64,000 nucleotides of DNA from Marsupella aquatica (taxonomy: Eukaryota > Marchantiophyta): positions 9,548,001 through 9,612,000 of the forward strand of contig OZ316899.1 in the NCBI GenBank assembly GCA_973895155.1, written 5' to 3'. Shown here piece after piece: positions 32,991 through 42,895 of the stretch. The notes below the pieces were generated by a model. That model was not told where the DNA came from. It worked only from the letters and a program-made list of their open reading frames with translations, and did not search any database. The translations under genes and the position numbers were made by a program. The stretch's first letter is position 1. Every line of letters starts with the position of its first letter.

Positions 32991-33490
32991 AACTGGAGTA
33001 TTTTAAGAATTCAATATACACATAAGAATCATGTTTCAATAATCTCAGACCTGAGGTCACTTGCCACTCTCTGATTCCTTTGAAATTTCAGTTTCTAAGG
33101 CAACTAATTCAGAACTTCCTTGAAGAACATGCTCCATCCTTTGTGGCTCCTTCACCGATACCGAGAGAGTTTCTAGAAAAGATTTCACTTTTGTTAATTC
33201 ATTTAAAACCTTTAAAAAGGCTTTTGGGGCGCTCTCCACTGAACACGGTCGCACTTTGAAAAGAAAGCTCTTCATCTTCTTTGGAGACTTCATCTTCGAT
33301 CTCCTGTGGTACGTTCAAGCAGTAACCGGTAGGGGATGCTCGTGAATCTTCTTGGATTGTCAGTCCAAGATCTCCTCAACTATGGTTGTGCAAGGGATAT
33401 TTCCTTAGACTTTTGTTTGAGCATTCCATTCCCTAGCGTCCATATAAATTCTGGCATTCACTGCCGCCTCAATTCTGATTCCAAAATCAT

Positions 33491-33508
33491 TCCCCGGCAG
33501 TGGCACCA
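33491..33508 (-). other. Primer-binding site of relic C
   Basis: Minus strand TGGTGCCACTGCCGGGGA; two transitions from the site of element B, nine bases from the LTR start at 33518. tRNA-Asp type, decayed. Confidence 0.75.
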
Positions 33509-33517
33509 AAAATCGTA

Positions 33518-33970
33518 TGTGGTAAGCCGGAAGTATCAAAAGTATCACTTAAAACTTAAAATCTCTGGTTTCGATCCCTTAAAGAATGGATTTGCATCAG
33601 ATTTAATATTTTTATCTCCCTGAATGATTTAGAGCTCTGAGCTCTAAATTTCTCTTGTTTCTCAATAGAAAATCAAATGAACAACACCAAGGTAACTAAA
33701 CTTCTGATTTATGAGACAGAGGAATAACAATTTGAGTGCTGATAAGATAAAGTCTGCTAAAGCCACTCCTTCAGAAAGGACTATGGTCTTATTATAAGCA
33801 TAGACTAGACCTCATAACTCACTGATTACCCTCCTGAATTCCCAAAGATGTATGATAAAAGGCTTATAAGTTTGACAAATAGAGTGATTTCCTGATCACA
33901 ATTGTGATGATATATCTCAGTATGTCGGCAACAGAGTTTAACATCAGCGATACGCAATTCAATGGTATTT
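33518..33970 (-). repeat. Truncated 5' LTR of relic C
   Basis: Begins TGTGGTAAGCC next to the primer spacer. It retains a patch (about 33918-33965: ATGTCGGCAACA, then CAGCGATACGCAATTC) that matches the element B LTR (about 10337-10375). Beyond 33970 similarity ends. Confidence 0.65.
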
Positions 33971-35470
33971 CTTCGATGGTAGACTTGTCCTTATGGTCTC
34001 GGGCAGATCGTCTTCGTTTGCTCACGGGGAGGAGCTCCTCCTTTGATTCGTCTTCTCGGTCTCCCGGTTCTCTTTCTGATTCTTCCTAGTTTCGTTCTTA
34101 TGGGTCTCCGTTCGAATCTGGTTCAATGGGGTCGATCGTTCTTACGCCGTCTTATCGTCTCTGGGTAATTCGTGAATCGTTTGCTGCTGTTCTGCTGGTC
34201 AATTGCTCAAGGCACCATTTTCCTTTTGATTGTTGTTCCGTGTTTCCTTCTTGTTTGTTTCGCTCGGGCCTGAGTGCAGATTGTGCTCTTGTCCTTATGA
34301 GTCCCCTTGCTTCCCTGCAGCTTTCTTTTGGTATCTACTTTTCTTCAGGTCTTGTCCCGATATTGTTAGATTCTTTCTTCTTCGGTGGGGGGAATTGGGG
34401 ATCGCTGCTTTTCGTTTTCTTCAATATAGCGTTTCTGAATCTGGGGATTCGTGTGTTTCAATTTTGAGTAATTACGATCGGATCCTGGTCCGGGCCTCGA
34501 TTTTCTTCTTTTCCCTTCCAACGAGTTCCAGCTCTTGTTTATGGCTGAGGCTATTCTGCGTTCCTCTCCAGGTCCTGATCTTTGCTTTACCTTCGGGTTC
34601 GCGCTCCCTTCTATTGATTTCTCAATTTCTCTTATCTGTTTTTCAATTTCCCGTGTTCGGGGTTACTCCCAGATTGGTCTCTCCTGCTTTGCTGTCAATG
34701 TCTGTGACATCAGGTTTCGATCTGCGCTGGCCTGTCCTCCTTTGCTTTCTTTACTTCGTTTCTTTGATTACGACATTCCTTCTTGTCTGCTTCAATTTTG
34801 TCTTTCTCTCTTGTTTCCTTTCGTTTCAATTCATTTGCATTAGGCTGCGGCTGGCCCTTCGTGTTTCTGTTTTCCTTCTGTCTCTCAGGTCCTCTCCTAT
34901 TATGTCAGTGTCCTTTTAATTCTCGCCTTTTGCTCGCTGGCTCACGAGATCTCTCGATGGTGGTCTATCGTTCTCAAGCCATAGACAAACCGGGAGCCCA
35001 TATTGTTCTACTCGAGGTTTCTATCGAGAAATGGCCCTCAAATGTGGCCAAAAGTGCTCAACTTTTGGGAAAAACTCTTCGGATCTCCCCTTATGGTTTA
35101 GCACCTCTTCGTGAAAAAAAATTTGCATTCGTGCTGATAATGTGTTGCAAACCATATACTCCAACAATGTGATGAATCTTATTCATGTGTCCAATATATA
35201 TACATGAGGTAGTTGAGTTAGATCTTGGTTAGATCTTAACTCGGGTTAAGATATCTAATCCTAGTTAGGGTATAACAAAAAGCAATTTATTTCGGATTTA
35301 GAAGGAAGCAATTTTTCAGTCTGAAATCCCAACTTCTTCACTTCTTTCCAAAACTTCCTTTTGAGGCTCAAAATAGGTTAAGGGGTGATCAGATGCTTTC
35401 AAAAACTTTGAAGTAGTGACAAAAAGTTTTAAATTGTACCAGTTTTACTCCATAACTCTTATTTGCCATT
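33971..35470. other. Pyrimidine-rich then AT-rich stretch, no gene assigned
   Basis: 34000-34920 is T/C-rich on the plus strand, which keeps long plus frames open that encode Phe/Leu/Ser-rich peptides (34230-34919). This is a composition effect. It could be the leader of an unrelated element. 35170-35460 is AT-rich. I recognise no protein or RNA. Confidence 0.5.
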
Positions 35471-35474
35471 CCAC

Positions 35475-35720
35475 AGATTAAGAGGCATGAGCTCAGCATC
35501 ATGTAGGGGCAACTGGATACCGCTCAATCTGATAACCAGATTATCAAGGATAAACTGACTCAAACCCAAGGGGAGTTGGCCGACGCGGTCAAGGAAAAGG
35601 AGAAATGGAAGCAGAAGCTAAAGGACGCAGAAGCAACCAACAATTGGGCCATGGCAGAAACACAAAGGAAGGAAGGGCGCTGAAGGGGGAGCTCGAGGAT
35701 CTCCGCAAAGCCCTTGAGCC
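35475..35720 (+). pseudogene. Coiled-coil family gene fragment, third copy
   Basis: Nucleotide match to 40600-40855: the same order of IKRHEL, a Met-Gln/stop-Gly-Gln segment, DNQ.IKDKLTQTQGELAD, EKEKWK and MAETQRKE. It has one in-frame TAG where the better copy has CAG, and it ends abruptly at about 35720 against a copia fragment in the opposite orientation. It covers only the start of the coiled coil. Confidence 0.75.
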
Positions 35721-35734
35721 GGGAGTCCTACGCT

Positions 35735-36176
35735 GTTGCGGTTGCTTGTCTATGGATCCCAATGGACAACCCCTCTTCATTTTGGGTGTTGTTGCTGCTG
35801 ATGGTTGGTCTGCCATATTGATTCGTGATGGGGCGTTTGCTACTGGTACGTGTGACCTAGTCACCTTTGGAACATCAGCAAAAGAGTCAGGCAGCTCCTC
35901 CATTACCATTGTAAGGTGAAGCATCCGCTAGACCTCTGAGTTTGTTTGACCAGTCCGTGGGTCATTCCAAAATTTGGAATTTATTTGCCAAGCGAGTTCT
36001 GCATTTGGAATGTCAGGTGACTTTTGCACTATGCTTAATGTGGGAAAGACTTCCTCATAAAAATGGCAATTGGCAACTCTAGCCTTGTACACATTGGCAG
36101 TCATTGGTTCTAAATATCTACTAATAGAAGTATGAATAAAAGCCAATGTATATCTTCTTCTGCCTCTGCAGTCCAA
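35735..36176 (-). pseudogene. Ty1/copia fragment (region between integrase and reverse transcriptase)
   Basis: 36176-35928 reads AFIHTSISRYLEPMTANV, ARVANCHFYEEVFP and FWNDPRTGQTNSEV. 35924-35735 continues in the same direction with VTRSHVPVANAPSRI and KMKRGCPLGSIDK, a basic KRGxPxGS segment. That succession is typical of plant copia Pol before the reverse transcriptase. No polymerase motif remains; the fragment stops at the coiled-coil family piece. Coding capacity is lost. Confidence 0.75.
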
Positions 36177-36179
36177 GCT

Positions 36180-36985
36180 TAGTCCTTTTAGATCCCATTA
36201 TTGGTACCAGCACATGGCACCCAAAAGTTCTTAGGTGGGATAAATCTGCATGGGTTAGTCCCAAATGCAAGGTGATGTGGTGAGCTTGCATTAAAGGTTG
36301 ATGGTCTATAACGTATTAGTGCTGCTGCGTACAAGATAGTCTGCAGGCCCTAAGCAGAGGGTGGTAGTTGTGACAGCATGAGCATGGGCCGTGCTATTGA
36401 CTGTAATTTTTTTATAAGAGATTTGGTTATTCCATTTTGGAAGTGTACAGTCACGGAACTCGACTACATTAACACTTAGCTCCGGCGTCCCTGACTCCGA
36501 CGCCAAGCTCCCTTATGGTCTAGGCCCGGATAGGCCATCTGTGGAGAACTTAGCATGGGGAGACTTGTTGGCAATGAGACATGGCACTAGCGAAGGCAAG
36601 AGTCAAGCTGGTGACACACACTAAGGACTTAGACTAGCTGAGTCCTGGTCGGGTCAAGGGGAAAGGGGCCGGGCTCAAGGTCAACCGTCTGGACCCGCAA
36701 ACGGACTTTGAGTTCTAAGGGCTTGGGTGAGAGATCCTCTTGGGCCCAAGGCCAATGGAGTTGACGCCATGGGCAACGAACGCTTGGGGCATGAGTTATG
36801 GCCCAATCCAGGTTTGGCCGATCGAGGGCCTAGGCATGAGCACTAGGTTGGACCAATCACAACGGGCTAAGACATTCCACTTGCGGACGCCTAACTAGGA
36901 AGTTATGGGTGTTGCCAGTTAGTGGCGGGCCCAGACATGTGAGATAGGATCCGGGTTGTGGCCCAAAACGTTGAGGACCAAAGTT
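36180..36985. other. Stretch without assigned genes
   Basis: GC-moderate sequence between the copia fragment and the LTR E repeat. One short minus frame (36506-36306) has no recognisable family. Part of it may be the beginning of LTR E, whose left boundary I could not fix. Confidence 0.4.
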
Positions 36986-36989
36986 GGTC

Positions 36990-37918
36990 TGGGAGTGGCA
37001 GGTCTCCAGAAGCATGTATGAGGGGAGTTGTGTCTCCCTGGGGGCTAAGGGCGAGCCAAAGTTGTGAGCCGTGGCGGTCGCGACACTCAGGGAAAACGTT
37101 AAACAGAAATGACGAGAATTTCCCAACGGGAAGTCCGTTGGAGGACTTCTTGGGTGCGTTGGAAAGCTCTTGAGGAGAACTACATCTTACTGAGATCATC
37201 TAGGTCTAGGGGAGTCATACTAGGTTCTTGAGGTTTGTGGGTGTTATCACACCCACTTGCCAAATCTTGCCAAAACACTAGCCAAGCCATGTTCAGTCTT
37301 TCAAGAGAGCTTGAGTAGGGGAGGCAAGTCCAACTAGGTGTGGTGGTTGAGTTCCAAAGGCACTTGTCCCCTAGACCATCAGTGGGGCGAGAACCGGGAG
37401 TTGGTTGCTAGAGTCGGTGGCCATTATGGTCCCGACGTGTTGGGACAAGCTTGGGACAAGATTTAGGACAAGCTATGCTATTTGGGCCATGAGCATGTCC
37501 CGGGGGCAGGTCGGTCAGTTGGTGATGGATAGGTACAAGGGAGAACCCGGACCACGCCCAAGGAAGGGGCTGTTCTGGACAAACAGTGGGTGTGGGTTCT
37601 GGTTTCGGCTTATGGCATTGGGAGGACCTATCGCTGACCTACTTACCAATGTTTGTTGAGCTTGAGTTAGGATGCTAGACTTGGGGAGATCTAGATCCTG
37701 AAGTGTTACTTACTGAGATGCTTGGTTGCTTGTGCAGATAGTGAGGACCGTTGAGTAGCGGTTGTGTTAAAGAGCAAGTGCGGCTTTGTATGGGAGGGGC
37801 CGCTGGTGGTGCAAGGGGCACTAGGGTGCTTGCTTGAGGTATTCCGTGGAGGCGTTCGTGCACCAGGGGCACTTAGGCGTGGGTGCCAGGATTGGTGAGA
37901 GCGTGGCAACGTCCACCA
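36990..37918 (+). repeat. LTR E, copy 1
   Basis: The segment 37540-37918 matches 51720-51906 plus 53760-53978, and its last part matches 42680-42748. All three copies end in GGTCCACCA or CGTCCACCA. At 42748 this end is followed by a tRNA-Met-type primer-binding site, which identifies the sequence as an LTR read on the plus strand. A patch near 37013-37045 (ATGAGGGGAGT.GTGTCTCCCTG) recurs at 42670-42705. After copy 1 there is no primer-binding site, so it may be a 3' or solo LTR. The start coordinate is a guess. Confidence 0.6.
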
Positions 37919-37936
37919 CTCGCGTCCAGACATACG

Positions 37937-38000
37937 GGAGACATGCCACCCCCAACCCGGACCAAAAGTCCATGAAGGGTCCGGGGGTGGCATGTCTCCA
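37937..38000. repeat. Near-perfect hairpin beside LTR E
   Basis: GGAGACATGCCACCCCC at about 37938-37954 is exactly repeated in inverted form at about 37983-37999, and the arms continue with CCGGACC/GGTCC after a small bulge. The loop is about 15 bases. It could be an RNA hairpin or the junction of two inverted repeats. Confidence 0.75.
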
Positions 38001-38123
38001 GAAGCATATGTGATGCCTAGACAGGAATCACTCGGCCAGTTAAGTGGGTAAAGCAGGAAGGCACCCTAGGAACACCTTAGTATAGGGATAAAACAAGGAA
38101 AATATAAACAATTAGGGGCAACC

Positions 38124-39189
38124 ATGGAACCCGGGCTGAGGCCGGAGGTAAGGACGCTGAGGGTGAAAACTCGATTAGGGTTAGGGCGCGTTAAGCGTCG
38201 GCGGCTAGGAAGGATCAACGGGAAGAAGGACCAGCAGAGGAGAGGGGTAAGGAGCGCTTGCAGGAGATGGTGGCTCATTTGCGAGCACGAACTAGGCAGA
38301 CGACTACGGGAGGCCAACTACTGTCAGCTGCTTAGGCAAGCACTCGGGGAGAGAGTAGATACCGACGATCGACCTAAGGAGGGTATGAGCAACGTCAATC
38401 AAGCGGCACATTTCTGGGGATGCCTGTTCGAACGGGCAACTGAGTACATCAAGACTTACGAGGATGAGGAATCAGAAAGGGCAGCTCGAGAATGGCAGGA
38501 GCTCGCTCGATTGTGGGAGCTGCAGAAGACGGATTTCTTTCTTAGGAGGCGAACTCATCAAGGACGAGTTCCTGTGGACGCCTACTTCCAATCAACTCAA
38601 CGATCTTCTGTTTTGCAAAGACAGCGTCGTCGGCATCCGAGAGGCCATCAAGAACTGCAACGACATACACTGGGAATTAAAGGGTAGCACGGAAAGGTGG
38701 ACCCAGGCAACGGTGCTAGGAGAAACCTCCACGGCAGCAGAGATGAAGAGGAAGGGAGCCATCAACGATGAAGCCACCCCGGCAAAAAGAACGAGGTCGG
38801 CGGCACCAAAGAAGCCAGCCGGGCAGCAGAGCAGGAGGCAGGGAGAAGCCGAAGAGGAGGAGGTCGATCCCATCAAGGCCATTCCAACCAGGGATGACAC
38901 CTGGAAGGGCTGGGCGGCAACCCTACCGGTGGAGGTGCAACTACATTTTGCACGGGAGGAGGATGCATGCTTTACGGCCATGCAGACGAAGTACCAAGGC
39001 TTCATGGCCGGATCCGGCTTAGAGGCCTGTAAGATTACCATGGCTGAAGCCGGAGGTACCGGAGTCAGACCTATTAGAATTTGTGGGGTCATGGGAACCC
39101 GAGACCAATTGCACGAGGATATATGGGAAGGATTTCTATCTTACTCCCAAGGTAATTGCCGAAGTGTTTGGCTTGCCGATAGGCAATAA
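38124..39189 (+). pseudogene. Coiled-coil family gene, N-terminal part with frameshifts
   Basis: Frame one (38124-38550) has VNQAAHFWGCLFERA, KTYEDEESERAAREW and ELARLWELQKTDFF. The reading moves to another frame at about 38545 (GGELIKDEFLWTPTSNQ, VVGIREAIKN, HWELKGSTERWT, GWAATLPVEVQLHFAREED) and to a third at about 39030 (RLPWLKPEVPESDLLEF), which continues into the large frame at 39083. Comparison with the minus-strand copy at 30947-30000, which reads the same order in one frame, shows that both shifts are single indels of this copy. Between the blocks is a basic, low-complexity linker (KRTRSAAPKKPAGQQSRR) that may be a nuclear signal. Confidence 0.65.
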
Positions 39190-41758
39190 GACCAAAGTTG
39201 ATACCAGGAAGACCTTGCCTGACAAGGAGTTCCGGTCGTTCCCCGGGCCATCAACGAAGAATGGCTTCTTCCGGAACACCTGCACCAACCCGCACATAGG
39301 AGAGATGATCGACTTCTTGCGGGTGACCATGCATTGTAACTTGCCGAGGGCAGAGATCGGCAAGGCACAGGTCTATCTGGCAGAGAGGCCAGACCCAAGC
39401 CGGGACTACAACGGGTACCTCCTCAACCAATTGAAGAAGATCTTAAAGGAGGAGCAGCAGGTAATCGGCATGGGGAGCGTGTCGCGGCTTGGCTATCACA
39501 TGCCGCTGTTGTGCCGGTATGCCAGAGGTCAGACTTTTGCCCCAGTACTTCCCCTGCAGGTAAGGGCACCCGAGGAAGCTCCAACGCCGAGGCCATTGGC
39601 TGAGAAGCCTCAACCACCTGTTAGCCCTACGATCGAGCAGGTGTTTAGGCCCAGGAAGGAGGACTTGCTGATGCAGCAACCAGGCATGCAGAGTCTGCTG
39701 AAACTACTGGAGAAAGAAAAGAGATCGGCATCGGCAACAACAATGGCAACGGCAACAATGCAGGACACTACTACAGAGGTAGGCCTACACCGGCTCACAA
39801 GAGAAAACCCCTTTGCTGGAGACAAGGAGAGAATCAGGCCGGAATCCAAGCCAGGTGTTCGAATGTATGTGGGAATCTCAAGCTCCGAATCTGAGGCAGA
39901 ATTGCCTGAAGCTCCTACCGACAAAGAGGAGAGGGAGAAGCCGGACGTCCAAGAAGTAGAGGAGGCAGTGGAGGACTGCAGCCATGATAATTCCGGCTAT
40001 GGGTCGGACCATCACGTTCTAGGAGTAAGGACCTGTGGCCGGTTTGTCCCCACACTTCCAAGGGTAGTGCGAGGGGACCCCAACCAACAGAGTAGCCCTG
40101 AGTCTCCCCCACCAGATGTTGCTCCCCCGAGCTTTGACGGCATAAAACAGACGGTGCAGGAATTTCAGGAGCGAATCAGGCAGGAAGAGGAGGCAGCCCT
40201 GGCTAGGGAAAAGGATTTACCAGGAGGAGATTGGCCGGAGGACATCAGGCGGCTAGCCGAAAAAGGAAGCAAACCTCTAGCCACGATTGAAGAGATCCGC
40301 AAGACGGCTTGGGAGCAGAGGCCGCGATGGGCGATGCCGATCACTTCTACTTACTCCACCTACGCTAAGAATAGAGCCATGGAGTATGGTGAGATGTGTG
40401 GGGAACTTGCACTCGGCATCTTTGGAGAGGAGTTGGAGGTAGGACCCTTTTTCCATAGGGAGCAGTTGGAGAAGCACCAATTAGAAGAAGCGGTGGCTTT
40501 AGAGAGAAGCAAGAAGGACGAGGTCATTCGGCGGCTTAGGAGGATGGAAGCCGAGATTGAAGATCTAAGGGCGGCCAAGAAAGCCCAAGATGAACTGCGG
40601 ATTAAACGGCATGAGCTGAACATCATGCAGGGGCAGTTGGACACCGCGCAGGCTGATAATCAGAATATCAAGGATAAACTGACTCAGACGCAGGGAGAGT
40701 TGGCCGACACGATCAAAGAGAGGGAGAAGTGGAAGCGAGAGCTGAAGAATACAGAGGAGGCCCACATAACAGCCAACAGCCGGGCCATGGCAGAGACCCA
40801 AAGAAAGGAATGGGCGTTGAAGGGGGAGCTCGAGAAAATCCGCGGAGCCCTTGAGCAGAAGGAGGCCGAGTTAGGGAAATCCTATCAAGGGATTATGGCG
40901 CTGCAGCAGGAGCTTGCGTCCCTGACGGCCAGCTTCAAGGCCGACCTAAGGGAGAAGGACGAGATACTCGATCAGACTTACGCCAAGATGAACCAGATGG
41001 AGTCTGTCATCATTGCAGAGCTCGACAAGGAGCTAAGAGCAACCCGGGAGGAGAGGACTACCTTGAAACAAGAACGGGAGGAAGCCCAGAAGGAACTAGA
41101 GGAGGCGCGCAAGGACCTGGATGAGACCCAGGAGGAGTTGGAGGAAATCACGAGGAAGATGGAGAACCTCCAGCGGCGGGCCGACAACCAAACGGAGCGG
41201 CTGAAGAAACAAGCCGCAGTATTTAAGTGCTTGTCTTCATCAGGCCCAACTCCAATTGGGGCAACCAAGTTACCAGGAGTGGTACTGGCCGAAGAAAAAG
41301 CCGCGCCACCTGCACCAGTGCCGGAAGTAAGTGGGAAGGGGAAGGGACCAGCTGCCGAACCAGAAAAGAAGAAGAAGCGGAAACCTTCAGGGTCAAGGAG
41401 TAATCCGACTCCACAAGCCGTGGTGACCAAGGAGGTAGAACCAGCACCATCCTCCGGCATAAATATGGCAATAGATCCCGCTATCATCACAGGTGGGGGT
41501 GGTGCGGCCCAAGCCGAACTACTCAATAATGAGGCCGGTATCCCAGATCCGCCTCTTGAGCAGGCCAGGGAGACCGTAGCCGAGGCTGAGGCCGTAACCG
41601 ATTCCCGAGCCGATGCCGACGCCGATGGTGGACCCAGTCAGGCCGATGGAGAGTTGACTCAGTCAAGGGCAGGTAATCTGTCAGAGAATGAACCTACGGC
41701 AGTGGCTGAGGAGGAAGCGTTGGGGGCGTCCATTAAGGATCCACCACCGGTGTCATGA
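39083..41758 (+). CDS. Unrecognised large protein with long coiled coil (891 aa open frame)
   Basis: An 891-residue frame, the main part of a protein that once began near 38124. Residues 1-150 are a folded-looking domain (YGKDFYLTPKVIAEVFGLPIG, FRSFPGPSTKNGFFRN, IDFLRVTMHCNLPRAEIGKA, VSRLGYHMPLLCRYARG). The helix-rich PKVIAEVFGLP turn recalls plant mobile-domain or transposon-associated proteins, but that is only an impression. About 180-420 is a Pro/Glu-rich linker; 440-740 is a long heptad coiled coil (for example ELEEARKDLDETQEELEE); the C-terminus is Pro/Lys- and Ala/Glu-rich. It is GC-rich at third positions, unlike the AT-rich minus-strand copy. It lies between LTR E copies but no retroelement enzyme is joined to it. 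Function unknown. Confidence 0.6.
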   Translation: MGSWEPETNCTRIYGKDFYLTPKVIAEVFGLPIGNKTKVDTRKTLPDKEFRSFPGPSTKNGFFRNTCTNPHIGEMIDFLRVTMHCNLPRAEIGKAQVYLAERPDPSRDYNGYLLNQLKKILKEEQQVIGMGSVSRLGYHMPLLCRYARGQTFAPVLPLQVRAPEEAPTPRPLAEKPQPPVSPTIEQVFRPRKEDLLMQQPGMQSLLKLLEKEKRSASATTMATATMQDTTTEVGLHRLTRENPFAGDKERIRPESKPGVRMYVGISSSESEAELPEAPTDKEEREKPDVQEVEEAVEDCSHDNSGYGSDHHVLGVRTCGRFVPTLPRVVRGDPNQQSSPESPPPDVAPPSFDGIKQTVQEFQERIRQEEEAALAREKDLPGGDWPEDIRRLAEKGSKPLATIEEIRKTAWEQRPRWAMPITSTYSTYAKNRAMEYGEMCGELALGIFGEELEVGPFFHREQLEKHQLEEAVALERSKKDEVIRRLRRMEAEIEDLRAAKKAQDELRIKRHELNIMQGQLDTAQADNQNIKDKLTQTQGELADTIKEREKWKRELKNTEEAHITANSRAMAETQRKEWALKGELEKIRGALEQKEAELGKSYQGIMALQQELASLTASFKADLREKDEILDQTYAKMNQMESVIIAELDKELRATREERTTLKQEREEAQKELEEARKDLDETQEELEEITRKMENLQRRADNQTERLKKQAAVFKCLSSSGPTPIGATKLPGVVLAEEKAAPPAPVPEVSGKGKGPAAEPEKKKKRKPSGSRSNPTPQAVVTKEVEPAPSSGINMAIDPAIITGGGGAAQAELLNNEAGIPDPPLEQARETVAEAEAVTDSRADADADGGPSQADGELTQSRAGNLSENEPTAVAEEEALGASIKDPPPVS

Positions 41759-41759
41759 C

Positions 41760-42600
41760 GGTGCAAGGGCGCCGTTCCTTTTAGGGAGGGCGGACGTGGA
41801 GGGAGGAGGCGTGAGTGGGCAGGGCGGGCGCTGATCTCCAAGTTTAGGATTAGGATCAGGACCAGGAGCGGCCCTGACACTTAGCTTAGTGGGATTGCGG
41901 TTCCACTGGTAGGAGCAACACTTGTGCTCCTGCCTTGCTGTACATAGGTAGATTCGGGCAAGTAGATTACTGTTAGGTAGATTAGGCTTACGATGCAAAG
42001 AATGGCGGATCCACTACCAGGATAAGTACCTGGGCAGCGGGGAGCTCAGGGCCTCTTCTTTAGCAAGTTTTTAGTTTGCACCAGCCGGGCTGGGATCAAG
42101 TAGTACGAGAAGCTCTAGGTTAGTCATACAGTGACCCTTGTGTATATTCATGTTTCCTCATGCCTAAGAGCTGAATAGAGTTGGCCTCACGGCTTAGTTC
42201 GCAGAGCTTGTGTATGAGATGTACTGTTTGTATGGCAAGTGCATGGTATGACTCAGTCAGAATGAGTCATTTTGCTATTTGTGTGTCGCATTAACTTGTG
42301 TGAAGAGTGCCCACATCAACCAGAAGGAAGGAAAGTAAGCAGGGGAGTGAGAGTTGGATGTGTCGAGCTGAGAGAGGTTTTAGCGGCTTAACCAAGCCTA
42401 TTGGGGATCATTCCGGCGGCGGAATCCAAACATACCTAACAAGACGGAGGGGAAGACAGGGGAAGGCCTAGATTAGGCCGGCTACGTATCTCATGACCCG
42501 ATGAAGGATCTGTCCAGTATATGTGTGTAAAATGTTAATAGTAGTAGTAGAAGGTTAGCAGCGTCCCATGCCGCTAAGCCGCGGAAACGGCCTCGCCAAG
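41760..42600. other. Stretch without assigned genes, probably 3' flank plus LTR E start
   Basis: No recognisable protein. The right end runs into the LTR E end at 42600-42748. Nothing here clearly matches the middle of LTR E copy 1, so copy 2 seems shortened. Confidence 0.4.
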
Positions 42601-42748
42601 CGCAAAACCTGCGGGAATCGGCTTGAGCTGGGGGTTTCTTGGGTTTAGGGAGCCATGGGACGCACCACAGCATATATGAGGGGAGTGGTGTCTCCCTGAG
42701 GGCGTGGGTGCCGGGATTGGTGAGGGCGTTGGGTGGTAAGGTCCACCA
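42600..42748 (+). repeat. LTR E, copy 2 (5' LTR end of element E)
   Basis: GGCGTGGGTGCCGGGATTGG followed by a TGGTAAGGTCCACCA end, shared with copies ending at 37918 and 53978. Four bases later a primer-binding site begins, so this is the end of a 5' LTR read on the plus strand. Confidence 0.65.
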
Positions 42749-42752
42749 CTTG

Positions 42753-42764
42753 TGGTATCAAAGC
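42753..42764 (+). other. Primer-binding site of element E (tRNA-Met type)
   Basis: TGGTATCAAAGC; one base from the common initiator-Met site TGGTATCAGAGC, four bases after an LTR ending CA. It shows that element E is a separate lineage from the tRNA-Asp-primed elements B, C and D. Confidence 0.75.
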
Positions 42765-42895
42765 AATTGCTGGTATAGACATTGGGCCGGGGTTGTGCTA
42801 GGTCGGAATCCAAAAATCTTAACAGATTTTTGCGGGGACTTAGTGCTTCAACGTGCTTGGCGGGTCGACTGCGGGCAGATTTGGTTGCTGGGGAC

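Larger units (their letters stand above)
31240..33970 (-). mobile_element. Relic C, gypsy element related to B (5' half only)
   Basis: In reading order: truncated LTR (33970-33518), primer-binding site (33508-33491), short relic of accessory frame 1 (33293-33057), accessory frame 2 relic (about 32990-32790), GC-rich inverted-repeat block (about 32590-32440), and gag start (32115 to about 31240). Every part has a counterpart in the same order in element B. The nine-base spacer between primer-binding site and LTR (AAAATCGTA) is identical. Protease, polymerase and integrase are missing; gag is cut at about 31240 within the capsid region. The LTR breaks off at about 33970 beside a pyrimidine-rich segment. 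Confidence 0.8.

Noticed and set aside
34230-34919. 229-residue plus-strand open frame with many Phe/Leu segments, like a membrane protein
   Set aside because: The region is uniformly T/C-rich, which keeps all plus frames open and produces hydrophobic text; several overlapping frames look the same and no motif stands out.
40978-41526. Minus-strand open frame opposite the coiled-coil gene
   Set aside because: It is the antisense of a charged, codon-biased coding sequence; Ser-rich text mirrors Glu/Lys codons of the real gene.
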